A DNA stretch of 64,000 bases from Haloprofundus salilacus (GTDB lineage Archaea > Halobacteriota > Halobacteria > Halobacteriales > Haloferacaceae): the NCBI RefSeq assembly GCF_020150815.1, contig NZ_CP083723.1:1860001-1924000 (forward strand). Reading direction: 5' to 3'. Both the position numbers and the translations under genes were made by a program. Under the pieces are notes generated by a model that did no database searches, was not told the DNA's origin, and saw nothing but the letters and a program-made list of their open reading frames with translations. Position 1 is the first letter of the stretch. Every line of letters begins with the position of its first letter. Of the stretch, positions 26,668-34,635 are shown one piece after another.

Positions 26668-26668
26668 T

Positions 26669-26684
26669 ATTAGGCGGGCCTAAA
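26669..26684. promoter_or_regulatory. Iron-type operator, proximal copy, second siderophore-type binding protein
   Basis: ATTAGG-cggg-CCTAAA palindrome with one outer mismatch, ending three bases before ATG 26688. It would overlap the transcription start. Confidence 0.68.
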
Positions 26685-26687
26685 AAT

Positions 26688-27911
26688 ATGGACAGTAACG
26701 ACGAGAGTCGACGAAGGCGAACAGTTCTGCAGGCAGGGGCAGCGATGACGGTCGGCGCACTCGCCGGATGTCTCAGTGGCGATGCTCCCAGCGGCGCAGA
26801 AGACGCCGCGAGCAGAACGTCGGAGGACGGAGATACCGAGGGAGCCACGGACGAGAGTGCGTCGGAGCGGTCGTACCAGGTAACGATGGCCCCCATGGGA
26901 ACCGTCGAGTTCGACAGTGTGCCGGAGACGTGGGTCCCGTACAAGTCCGGCTACGGCGACATGGGGTTCGCGCTCGGCATCGCCGATGGGATGGTCGGCA
27001 TCGACGACCCCGAGGGGTCACTCCAGTTGCTCCAAGAGCGGTTGTACAGCCAGATACCCGGCTTTTCGGTCGACACCGAAGGGCTGACCGACATCCGATC
27101 GGCCGACGACGCGATAGACAAAGAGGTGTTCTACGAGATAGACGCCGACCTCCACCTGATGGACCCGAACCTCCCGAGAGTGTACTTCGAGTGGGACGAC
27201 GGCGACGTACAGGAGATCTCCGACAACGTCGCGCCGTTCTTCGGGAACTTCATCCGGCGAGCGCGCGACGAAAGTTGGGGCGAACCGTACGAGTCGTACA
27301 GACTGTACGAAGCGTTCGAGAAGGTAGCGCAGGTGTTCCAGCGTGAGGAACGCTACGAGGCGTTCGCATCGTTGCACGACGAGGTACAGGCGAGCGTCGC
27401 GGAAGCGCTTCCGCCCGCCGAGGAGCGGCCGACAATCGCGCTGCTTAACGGTGGCTCTGACCCGGCGAACGGCGTGTTCTACGCGATGGACCCCACCGCC
27501 GAGGGATACGAGATGAAACAGTACCGCGACCTCGGGATTCGAAACGCGTTCGAGGGCGTCGAGACCGGTCAGTACGGCGAGACCGACTACGAAACGATGC
27601 TGGAGGTCGACCCCGAAATCATCGTCTTCCACTGGGGCATCACCTACGAGGCAGAGGCGTTCCGCAGTCGGTTCGTCGACCCGCTGGAGAACGACACCGT
27701 CGGCAAGGAACTGACCGCGGTGAAAGAGGGCAACCTCTACCCCGGTGGGACCGCCGAGCAAGGACCGATCATCAACCTGTTCCAGACGGAGATGCTCGCC
27801 CAACAGCAGTATCCGGACGACTTCGGCGAGTTCCCCGGACTCGGCGAGGTGCCAGAGGAGACGCTGTTCGACCGCCAGCGCGTCGCCGACATCGTCGCCG
27901 GGAAGTTCTAA
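26688..27911 (+). CDS. Siderophore/iron ABC transporter substrate-binding lipoprotein (second copy)
   Basis: The 407-residue lipoprotein has a Tat-type signal (SRRRRTVLQAG, 7-17) and a lipobox LAGC with cysteine at 28. The mature part (YQVTMAPMGTVEFDSVPETW) and internal stretches such as LYEAFEKVAQVFQREERYEAF make it a paralogue of the protein at 21864. Both would feed the single permease-ATPase pair between them, perhaps with different chelates. ATG 26688 is favoured over an upstream frame because it puts the operators in the promoter. The flavoprotein gene follows after 45 bases. Confidence 0.88.
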   Translation: MDSNDESRRRRTVLQAGAAMTVGALAGCLSGDAPSGAEDAASRTSEDGDTEGATDESASERSYQVTMAPMGTVEFDSVPETWVPYKSGYGDMGFALGIADGMVGIDDPEGSLQLLQERLYSQIPGFSVDTEGLTDIRSADDAIDKEVFYEIDADLHLMDPNLPRVYFEWDDGDVQEISDNVAPFFGNFIRRARDESWGEPYESYRLYEAFEKVAQVFQREERYEAFASLHDEVQASVAEALPPAEERPTIALLNGGSDPANGVFYAMDPTAEGYEMKQYRDLGIRNAFEGVETGQYGETDYETMLEVDPEIIVFHWGITYEAEAFRSRFVDPLENDTVGKELTAVKEGNLYPGGTAEQGPIINLFQTEMLAQQQYPDDFGEFPGLGEVPEETLFDRQRVADIVAGKF

Positions 27912-27956
27912 ATCGAAACCGATGACGATTCACGGCGGACCGAACTACGAGAGGAC

Positions 27957-28808
27957 ATGACCGAAACATCGGAGACGGAAACGACAGCCGAGGCTAGCCG
28001 AACAGTCGACGCGTCGGCGACGAACGGCGGCGACCGATACGACGTGCTCGTCGTCGGCGGCGGCGTCGCGGGACTGTGCGCGGCGACGTTCACCGCGCGC
28101 GCCGGACTCGACACCGTCGTCGTCGACGACGGCGGCTCTATCGTCAAGCGGAACGCGCATCTGGAGAACGTCCCCGGCTTCCCGGCAGGCGTCAACTCCC
28201 GCCTGTTCTGCGAGATGCAGCGCGAGCAAGCACGGCGGAGCGGCTGCGAGTTCGTCGACGGTCGAGTGACCGGACTTCGACGCGTCGACGACGGCGGATT
28301 CCGAGCAGAAATCGGCAGCGGTGGAGACGATAGTAAGGATGGCAAAGCCGACAGTGTGGACGCCGATTCGGAACTCGAAGCGACGTACGTCGTCGCCGCG
28401 TCGTGGAGCGACACCTCGTACCTCGATGGAGTCGGTGTCGACCTCCGAGTCGCCGGAAGCAAGACGTACGTCGGCGACGACGGGCTCGGCCGGACGAACG
28501 TCGACGGGCTCTACGCGGCTGGTCGACTGACCGAGCGGTACCATCAGGCAGTCGTCGCCGCCGGACACGGCGCACAGACCGCGATCACGCTCGTCCACGA
28601 CTCGGAGACGCCGTTCTACAACGACTGGATCGCCCCGGAGGGCTACTTCACCGACCGCGGTCGGGAGGTGCCGCCGGGCTGCGAGGAGATAGACGAAACC
28701 GAACGAAAGCGTCGCGAACGGGAGTCGCTGGAGACGATGCGCTCGTTCTTCACCGAACCGCATCCGGATCCGCAGCCGACGCACCCGAGCCTCGTTGACG
28801 ACGAGTGA
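27957..28808 (+). CDS. Thioredoxin-reductase-like flavoprotein without redox CXXC
   Basis: The 283-residue protein begins with a polar leader and then YDVLVVGGGVAGLCAATFTARAG, the FAD-binding Rossmann motif (about residues 29-50). The second FAD stretch, TNVDGLYAAGRLTERYHQAVVAAGHGA, matches the C-terminal TrxB motif. The NADPH-binding domain and the CXXC dithiol normally found between them are missing: about 80 residues rich in Asp/Gly replace about 120. Its place after the second iron-controlled lipoprotein suggests ferric-chelate reduction or ligand release, but this is inference. The C-terminus is long and rich in His/Pro. Confidence 0.78.
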   Translation: MTETSETETTAEASRTVDASATNGGDRYDVLVVGGGVAGLCAATFTARAGLDTVVVDDGGSIVKRNAHLENVPGFPAGVNSRLFCEMQREQARRSGCEFVDGRVTGLRRVDDGGFRAEIGSGGDDSKDGKADSVDADSELEATYVVAASWSDTSYLDGVGVDLRVAGSKTYVGDDGLGRTNVDGLYAAGRLTERYHQAVVAAGHGAQTAITLVHDSETPFYNDWIAPEGYFTDRGREVPPGCEEIDETERKRRERESLETMRSFFTEPHPDPQPTHPSLVDDE

Positions 28809-28841
28809 ACGACAAAGTCGGGGACGAATCCTCGACTCTCA

Positions 28842-28862
28842 CACACCAGTTTTCAAATGTTC
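28842..28862 (-). repeat. ORB-like initiator-binding element 1
   Basis: Read on the minus strand: gaacatttgaaaactggtgtg. It shares the core CATTTGnAAACYGGTGTG with the other five copies in this region and continues with the same tgagag tail as element 3. Confidence 0.75.
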
Positions 28863-28948
28863 ACGATGACGAACGAGGGGGTGGTCTCGGCGGCCGACGA
28901 GTTACCGACCCGCGTTAGTATATAAACGGGCGATAACTCCCCGGACAC

Positions 28949-28968
28949 CACACCGGTTTTCAAATGTT
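28949..28968 (-). repeat. ORB-like initiator-binding element 2
   Basis: Minus strand: aacatttgaaaaccggtgtg. Same orientation as element 1, 107 bases away, on the left of the A/T-rich tract. Confidence 0.75.
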
Positions 28969-28994
28969 AGAGGTCGCCTCAGTCTGCCGTTTCT

Positions 28995-29060
28995 GAGAAG
29001 AAACGATACACTACACTACACTAGTTTAGAAAGTTATAATCATAATAAAGGCTCTCCGAG
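28995..29060. other. A/T-rich putative duplex-unwinding element
   Basis: In a GC-rich genome this 66-base stretch (containing actacactacactag, agttataatcataataaag) stands out as A/T-rich. It lies between oppositely oriented ORB-like elements, which is where unwinding is expected. Confidence 0.6.
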
Positions 29061-29180
29061 AAGCAAACAAGAAAGTGGCGCTTGCTAACTTATATCGTGG
29101 TGCTTCGTTTCCCGTCACTGCGTCTCGCACACAGTCCCGATTGACTTGTTTCGCCACTCCCAACCCCTCCCTCTCGCGAC

Positions 29181-29201
29181 GAACATTTGCAAACTGGTGT
29201 G
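29181..29201 (+). repeat. ORB-like initiator-binding element 3
   Basis: gaacatttgcaaactggtgtg on the plus strand, inverted relative to elements 1 and 2 and on the other side of the A/T-rich tract. Confidence 0.75.
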
Positions 29202-29365
29202 AGAGAGTGTCGATTCCACGACCGTGACGAACTGCCGACGGTACCGCCGCCGTGCGTCTTCAACTCCAGTAGACAGTGGCCTGCCGAGAGACGACCGTAC
29301 GGAACAGCGGGGTGGGGTTCACGGCGGGAATCCGAAACCCGTCTCCCGCTCGTCCACGCCGAGCG

Positions 29366-29385
29366 GAACATTTGCAAACCGCTCT
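29366..29385 (+). repeat. ORB-like initiator-binding element 4 (degenerate)
   Basis: gaacatttgcaaaccgctct: the left half of the ORB-like core is intact but the GGTGTG half has diverged. Confidence 0.6.
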
Positions 29386-29635
29386 CCCAGAATCCGGCAC
29401 CGACCGACCTCGCCGCCAGTCGAGAGCAGCTGTATGCCGGCCGTCGCTGTCAAATTACATCCCAACAAACCGACTATCGCTGTCATTCGACCGTCGCAAC
29501 AAACAGATTACCACTGTCAACTCGCACGTCGCCGCCGTTTCCGCCGTAGCTCTCGCCCCGGCGCGACCGTAGCACTTGAAACACGTGAAGCATTTGAAAA
29601 GCACTAAGTGGCGGCACACGGCAGGCACGTACACT

Positions 29636-31009
29636 ATGGCTCCCGACTCTATTTTCGAAGACGAGGCCGAGGTGTTTCGCGACATCGAGGTGCTCGAAGA
29701 GGACTACACTCCCGAGACCATCCTCTGTCGCGACGAGGTGATGACGGAGTACATCAACGTCCTCAAGCCCATCTACAAAGGTCGGCCGCCGCAAAACGCG
29801 TTCCTCTACGGCGACACCGGCGTCGGCAAAACCGCCGTGACGAACCACCTGACGACCCAGTTGGAGGCCGACATCCGGCAGAAGAACGAGGATATCGAGC
29901 GCAAAAGCGAGCAGACCGACGGAGAGAGCCACGTCGACGAAGCGAACCCGTCGGTCGACGCCGACGCTGCGGATACCGACGCCGACCCTGACGCTGCGGC
30001 CTCCACCAGCTCAGCCGCCCCCGTCGACCTCACCATTGTCAAGGTGAACTGTCAGAACCTCACCTCCACCGGCGAGCGGACCTCCTCCTACCAGGTCGCC
30101 ATCGCGCTCGTCAACGAACTCCGCCCTCCGAAGGATATGATCGCCTCGACAGGCTACGCCCCACAGGCCGTCTACTCGATGCTGTACGAGGAGATGGACG
30201 CCCTCGGCGGGACGGTGTTGGTCATCCTCGACGAGGTCGACCGAATCGGCGCCGACGACACCATCCTCTACGAACTCCCCCGCGCACGGGCGAACGAGAA
30301 GGTGGAAAACGCCCGCATCGGTCTCATCGGCATCTCCAACGACTACACGTTCCGGTCAAACCTCTCGCCGAAGGTCAAAGACACGCTCTGCGAGACCGAG
30401 ATCAAGTTCCCCGCCTACAACGCGATGCAACTGCGCGAGATTCTGCGCGACCGTGCCTCCCGCGCGCTCTACGACGAGACGTACGGCGACGACGTCATCG
30501 CGCTCTGTGCGGCGCTCGCGACCCGCGAATCCTCCGGGAGCGCGCGAAAAGCCATCAACCTGCTCCGCCGGGCGGGCGAAATCGCCGAGAACGACGGCCG
30601 GACGACCATCCTCGAGGGCGACGTCCACGAGGCGAAAGACGACCTCGAGTACGGCGACATGGTCGACTCCATTACCGACCAGGACGCGCACAAGCGCTAT
30701 GTGCTCGCCGCCGTCGCCCACCTCTCGAAGGCCGATGCGACGCCCGCGCGCGTGAAGGAAGTTCACCGAGCGTACCGTGCCGTCGCCGAGAGCTATGCCG
30801 CGGACCCGCTGAGCCAACGCGGGATGTACAACCACCTGACAAAACTGGCGATGCTCGGCTTTCTCACCTCTCACGACAACAACGAGGGCATCAAAGGCGG
30901 CCAGTACTACGAATTCGAGTTCTCCGACGAGGTCGACCGCTCGAAAGTCCGCGAGGCGTTCGAGTCGATGGGGCGCTCCTGGCACGATATCCGAATTCAC
31001 GGTTCGTAG
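29636..31009 (+). CDS. orc1/cdc6: Orc1/Cdc6 replication initiator
   Basis: The 457-residue AAA+ protein has Walker A GDTGVGKT (about 59-66) and Walker B LVILDEVDRI, sensor-1-like GLIGISNDYTF, and a C-terminal winged helix (LAAVAHLSKADATPARVKEVHRAY onward) that would bind the ORB elements. A highly acidic insertion rich in Asp, Ala and Ser follows the first helix after Walker A, around residues 78-128. ATG 29636 gives the normal MAPDSIFEDEAEVFRDIEVL start; an in-frame ATG at 29576 would add a basic extension. Six ORB-like elements surround the gene, so it most likely fires its own origin. Confidence 0.95.
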   Translation: MAPDSIFEDEAEVFRDIEVLEEDYTPETILCRDEVMTEYINVLKPIYKGRPPQNAFLYGDTGVGKTAVTNHLTTQLEADIRQKNEDIERKSEQTDGESHVDEANPSVDADAADTDADPDAAASTSSAAPVDLTIVKVNCQNLTSTGERTSSYQVAIALVNELRPPKDMIASTGYAPQAVYSMLYEEMDALGGTVLVILDEVDRIGADDTILYELPRARANEKVENARIGLIGISNDYTFRSNLSPKVKDTLCETEIKFPAYNAMQLREILRDRASRALYDETYGDDVIALCAALATRESSGSARKAINLLRRAGEIAENDGRTTILEGDVHEAKDDLEYGDMVDSITDQDAHKRYVLAAVAHLSKADATPARVKEVHRAYRAVAESYAADPLSQRGMYNHLTKLAMLGFLTSHDNNEGIKGGQYYEFEFSDEVDRSKVREAFESMGRSWHDIRIHGS

Positions 31010-31024
31010 CCCCTGAAACCTCGG

Positions 31025-31045
31025 AGCATTTGCAAACCGGTGTCT
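31025..31045 (+). repeat. ORB-like initiator-binding element 5
   Basis: gagcatttgcaaaccggtgtc, starting 16 bases after the orc1/cdc6 stop. It shows the same core as elements 1-4. Confidence 0.73.
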
Positions 31046-31120
31046 CTCGCCCACCGAAACGTCTTTATGCGGTTCCGTAACCAGCCGTCTCTCCCGTTCG
31101 TACGCCGCTCTTCGGGGTAA

Positions 31121-31140
31121 AGCATTTGCAAACCGGTGTG
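31121..31140 (+). repeat. ORB-like initiator-binding element 6
   Basis: agcatttgcaaaccggtgtg, 96 bases after element 5 in the same orientation. Confidence 0.73.
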
Positions 31141-31331
31141 GTTCGAAGGTCACGAGCTGACGACATTTGCGTACTATCTTCTCCACTCTCGAACCGCACG
31201 GTGTTCGACTGACGCAACCGATCGTCCACTTTGCGCTACCGACCACCCGCCTCGCCCTGCCGACCATCCACCTTGCCCTACCGAACGCCTCTCTCGCCAT
31301 ACCGGCCCACCTGTTGCAAACCGCACAGAAC

Positions 31332-31337
31332 TATTTA
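31332..31337 (+). promoter_or_regulatory. TATA-like element of coaBC
   Basis: tattta about 27 bases upstream of ATG 31362, supporting that start and a leaderless transcript. Confidence 0.5.
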
Positions 31338-31361
31338 CCGCCGCCACCCACTCCACACGAG

Positions 31362-32525
31362 ATGCTTGAGGGAGTCAACGTCGCGCTGGGGGTGTCAGGC
31401 AGCATCGCCGCCGTCAAAGTAGTCGAACTCGCGCACGAACTCCGACGGCAAGGCGCGAGCGTTCGCGCCGTGATGACCGACAGCGCCCGCGGCATCCTCC
31501 ACCCGTGGGCCGTCGAGTTCGCCACCGAGAACCCCGTCGTCACCGAAATCACGGGTCGCGTCGAACACGTCGAACTCTGCGGCCGCGAGGGGTGGGCAGA
31601 CGTGCTGCTCGTCGCGCCCGCGACGGCCAACACCGTCGGGAAAATCGCCGCCGCCGTCGACGACACACCCGTGACGACCTGCGCGACCACCGCGCTTGGT
31701 GCGGGCCTCCCGGTCGTCGTCGCGCCCGCGATGCACGAACCGATGTACGACCACCCGGGAGTGCTCGACGCCATCGACCGCGTTGAGTCGTGGGGCGTCT
31801 CCTTCGTCGACCCGCGAATCGAGGAGGGTAAGGCGAAAATCGCCACCGAGGAGGCAATCGTCACCGACGTGGCACGCGCGACGACCGGGCAGTCGCTCGC
31901 TGGAAGACACGTCGTCGTCACCAGCGGCGCGACAAGCGAACGAATCGACCCGATTCGCGTGCTGACCAACCGCGCGTCGGGACGCACCGGCCGCGAAGTC
32001 ACCCGCGCCTGCTACGTTCGCGGCGCCGACGTGACGCTCGTCCACGACGGTCCGGACGTGCCCTACGCAACTGTCGAACCCGTCGAGAGCGCCGCCGAGA
32101 TGCTCGCCGCCGTCGAGGACGCCTGCGCCGACGCCGACGCGCTCATCTCCGCCGCCGCCATCTCCGATTTCACCGTCGACGCCGCCGCCGAGAAGATTCG
32201 CTCCGGCGAGAAGCGAACGCTCGAGCTACAGCCGACGCCGAAGCTCGTCGACGCCGTCCGCGACGTCAATCCCGACCTCCCCATCGTCGGATTCAAAGCC
32301 GAGACGAGCGGCGACGACGACGCGATGGTCGCCGAGGCGAGGCGCATCCTCGACCGGGCGTCGCTGTCGTTCGTCGTCGCCAACGACGCGAGCGTGATGG
32401 GCGAAGACGCGACGAGAGCGCTGTTCGTCCGCGAGAGCAGCGTCGTCAGCGAGTACGAGGGCGACAAGAGGGATCTCGGCGGGCGGGTCGCCGACGAACT
32501 CGCCGCAGAGCTCGGCGGGAACTGA
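31362..32525 (+). CDS. coaBC: Bifunctional phosphopantothenoylcysteine decarboxylase / phosphopantothenate-cysteine ligase
   Basis: The 387-residue protein (Dfp) makes 4'-phosphopantetheine in CoA synthesis. The CoaC flavoprotein half starts GVNVALGVSGSIAAVKVVELAHELR and includes APAMHEPMYDHP. The CoaB half holds HVVVTSGATSERIDPIRVLTNRASGRTG, then SAAAISDFTV and PKLVDAVRDVNPDLPIVGFKAET. ATG 31362 gives the usual N-terminus; the preceding in-frame stretch has a Pro/His-rich composition that is not haloarchaeal-like. Both halves appear complete. Confidence 0.95.
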   Translation: MLEGVNVALGVSGSIAAVKVVELAHELRRQGASVRAVMTDSARGILHPWAVEFATENPVVTEITGRVEHVELCGREGWADVLLVAPATANTVGKIAAAVDDTPVTTCATTALGAGLPVVVAPAMHEPMYDHPGVLDAIDRVESWGVSFVDPRIEEGKAKIATEEAIVTDVARATTGQSLAGRHVVVTSGATSERIDPIRVLTNRASGRTGREVTRACYVRGADVTLVHDGPDVPYATVEPVESAAEMLAAVEDACADADALISAAAISDFTVDAAAEKIRSGEKRTLELQPTPKLVDAVRDVNPDLPIVGFKAETSGDDDAMVAEARRILDRASLSFVVANDASVMGEDATRALFVRESSVVSEYEGDKRDLGGRVADELAAELGGN

Positions 32526-32738
32526 ACTCTCTCTTGACGGAACTCCGAGGAACCGAACTCTCTCAGCGAAACGCTAGCCGCCGTCTCCGACGATGGGAGA
32601 GCTCTCCGAAACGAGGATGAGATAAGAATAGTTTTGCGTTAACAGCTACTCGCTTCATACGATTAGCTAGCATGACGGGTCGAACACGCTTGAGCGACTG
32701 TTGGCCTGCCGACCGTCGCCGAACGGAGTGGAGAGACA

Positions 32739-33857
32739 GTGGCGGCTGAGGAAGATATCGGCGCGCGAGTGCTCGTTCCGGTCGGCGAGTCGCCGACGCT
32801 CCGCAACACCGTCGCGTACGCAGTGCGGACCGCCCGCGAACGCGCCGTCGACGCCGGCGGTGACGAGTCCGCGACCGTCCACTTCGTCTATCCGGCGCTG
32901 TGGCGAGCGGTGGAACCGACGCGCGCGGGAAAGTTCGAACAGGCCGAAGAGCTGCTCGACCGCGTCGAACTGTGGGCCAACGAGGACCTCGGCGAGGACG
33001 AAACGGAGTCGGAACCGCCCGTCGAGATCGAGACGGCCGTCGTCGGCGCGGACGAGTATCTGTTCAGTCCGGCGGACTTCGCCCGCGTTCTTGTTTCGTA
33101 CGCCAGAGAACACGACCTCGACCGCGTCGTCGTCGACCCGGAGTACCAACCGGGCGGTAACGCGCCGATGCTGCGGCCGCTGGAGTACGAACTGACGCAG
33201 TCGGAACTGAGCGTTGAGGAAGCGCCGGTCGAACGGCCCACGCGCCGCGGCATGCTCGTCGGCCGCGAGAGCCTGACGCAGTATCTGCTCGTCTTCGGGG
33301 CGTCGTACCTCTTCTATCTCACCCTCGGCGGGTTCAGCGGCGCGTTCGACGTCGTGACCGGCGCGATAAGCGCCGGCGTCGTCACGGCGGTCCTCGGCAA
33401 AATCGCGCTGAAAGGTAAACCCAACCTCCGCCGACTCCCCGGCGAACTCGGCCGACTGCTGCTCTACACGCCGTACCTCCTCTGGGAGATAGCAAAGGCG
33501 AACGTCGCGCTGGCGTACGTCATCCTCCACCCGCGACTGCCCATCGACCCGAAGATGGTGCAGTTCGAGGCTGCGGTCTGGAACGATCTTCCGGCGACGA
33601 CGCTCGCGAACAGCATCACGCTCACGCCGGGGACGCTCACCGTCGAAGTCAGCGAACGCGAGTTCTACATCCACTCGCTCACGGAATCCGCCCGCGAGGA
33701 CCTCTTCGACGGCGCGCTCGAACGCGCCGTTCGGTTCGTCTACTACGGTCGGGCGGCCGCGCGAATCCCGAGTCCGAAAGAACGGGGCGCGACGAGCGAA
33801 GACATATCAGAGGCATCGAACGACTCGGTGGTCGCAGACGGAGGGATCGACCGATGA
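32739..33857 (+). CDS. mnhE: Mrp antiporter subunit E with N-terminal USP-like domain
   Basis: The 372-residue protein begins at GTG. The C-terminal part (about 185-345) is MnhE: LLVFGASYLFYLTLGGFSG, LLYTPYLLWEIAKANVALAYVILHPRLPIDP and LANSITLTPGTLTVEV. The first 165 residues resemble a universal-stress-protein-like alpha/beta domain (RVLVPVGESPTLRNTVAYAVRTAR ... YAREHDLDRVVVDPEY). Bacterial MrpE is about 160 residues and lacks this domain. It is the first gene of a tightly overlapping operon of nine antiporter genes and may link complex assembly to a cytoplasmic signal. Confidence 0.88.
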   Translation: MAAEEDIGARVLVPVGESPTLRNTVAYAVRTARERAVDAGGDESATVHFVYPALWRAVEPTRAGKFEQAEELLDRVELWANEDLGEDETESEPPVEIETAVVGADEYLFSPADFARVLVSYAREHDLDRVVVDPEYQPGGNAPMLRPLEYELTQSELSVEEAPVERPTRRGMLVGRESLTQYLLVFGASYLFYLTLGGFSGAFDVVTGAISAGVVTAVLGKIALKGKPNLRRLPGELGRLLLYTPYLLWEIAKANVALAYVILHPRLPIDPKMVQFEAAVWNDLPATTLANSITLTPGTLTVEVSEREFYIHSLTESAREDLFDGALERAVRFVYYGRAAARIPSPKERGATSEDISEASNDSVVADGGIDR

Positions 33858-34183
33858 CTGCGGTTCCCCTCGCCGCCTCGGGCGGCGTCGCCGACCCGGC
33901 GAACCTTACTCCGTTCATCGCCGACGCGATGCTCGGCGCAGCGGCGGCGTTCGTCGTCTTCGCCATCGTCGTCCTCTACCGCGTCGTCAAGGGACCGACG
34001 ATGCAGGACCGCGTCATCGCCGTCAACGTCATCGGTTCGAACACGGTGGTCATCCTCGCGCTCTTGGCCGCGGCGTTCGGCGAACCGGGCTTTCTCGACG
34101 TAGCGCTCGTCTACGCGCTGTTGAACTTCCTGATGAGCATCGCCATCTCGAAGTTCACCGTCGAGCGGGGTGGTGTCATATGA
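33854..34183 (+). CDS. mnhF: Mrp antiporter subunit F
   Basis: The 109-residue membrane protein has three hydrophobic helices and the MrpF signature YRVVKGPTMQDRVIAVNVIGSNTVVIL. It overlaps the mnhE stop and the mnhG start by four bases each (ATGA type), so translation is coupled. MrpF is a small accessory subunit needed for assembly of the multisubunit sodium/proton antiporter. Confidence 0.92.
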   Translation: MTAVPLAASGGVADPANLTPFIADAMLGAAAAFVVFAIVVLYRVVKGPTMQDRVIAVNVIGSNTVVILALLAAAFGEPGFLDVALVYALLNFLMSIAISKFTVERGGVI

Positions 34184-34635
34184 CGCCGATCGAGATCGCC
34201 ATCGTCGTCCTCCTCGTGGGCGGCGTCTTCTTCGGTCTCGTCGCCGCCGTCGGCGTGCTCCGCCTCCCCGACCTCTACACGCGGGCGCACGCCGCCTCGA
34301 AGAGCGACACACTCGGCGCGGTGCTGAGTCTCGGAGCCGTCGTAATCGTCTTCGGCGCGGGTCTCCCCACGGTGAAGACGGTGTTCCTGCTCGTGTTCAT
34401 GTTCGTGACGAACCCGACGGCGGCGCACGCCATCGCGCGCGCGGCCTTCGACCAGGACATCGAACCGTGGACGAAAGGAGACACCGACCGGACCGATCGC
34501 GGGGCCCCTGGAACCGACCGTTCGCCGGACGACGCCGACGGCTCCGAGTCGCTGGCGACCGACGGCGGTCCCGATTCGGAGACGAGCGGCGCGGCGTCTG
34601 CCGACCACGGCGCCGACGCCGGGGGTGACCGATGA
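34180..34635 (+). CDS. mnhG: Mrp antiporter subunit G
   Basis: The 151-residue protein has three helices with the MrpG motif VLRLPDLYTRAHAASKSDTLGAVLSLGAV and then a C-terminal tail of about 55 residues rich in Asp/Gly/Ser. The tail is longer than in bacterial MrpG (about 110 residues) and fits halophilic acidic extensions. It is coupled by overlaps to both neighbours. Confidence 0.92.
   Translation: MTPIEIAIVVLLVGGVFFGLVAAVGVLRLPDLYTRAHAASKSDTLGAVLSLGAVVIVFGAGLPTVKTVFLLVFMFVTNPTAAHAIARAAFDQDIEPWTKGDTDRTDRGAPGTDRSPDDADGSESLATDGGPDSETSGAASADHGADAGGDR

Larger units (their letters stand above)
28809..29635. other. Replication origin region upstream of orc1/cdc6
   Basis: This 827-base gap has no convincing gene. 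It holds four ORB-like elements: two on the minus strand at the left (28842 and 28949) and two on the plus strand at the right (29181 and 29366). Between the inverted pairs is a strikingly A/T-rich stretch (about 28995-29060). Inverted initiator boxes around an A/T-rich unwinding element beside an orc1/cdc6 gene is the known design of haloarchaeal origins. Confidence 0.82.
31010..31361. other. Downstream origin segment and coaBC promoter
   Basis: No gene in these 352 bases. It holds ORB-like elements 5 and 6, weaker half-matches near 31164 and 31314, and a TATA-like tattta (31332-31337) about 27 bases before the coaBC ATG. Confidence 0.6.

Noticed and set aside
29576-29635. Basic N-terminal extension of Orc1/Cdc6 from ATG 29576
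   Set aside because: The extension (KHVKHLKSTKWRHTAG) has non-haloarchaeal composition and overlaps a partial ORB-like half-site.
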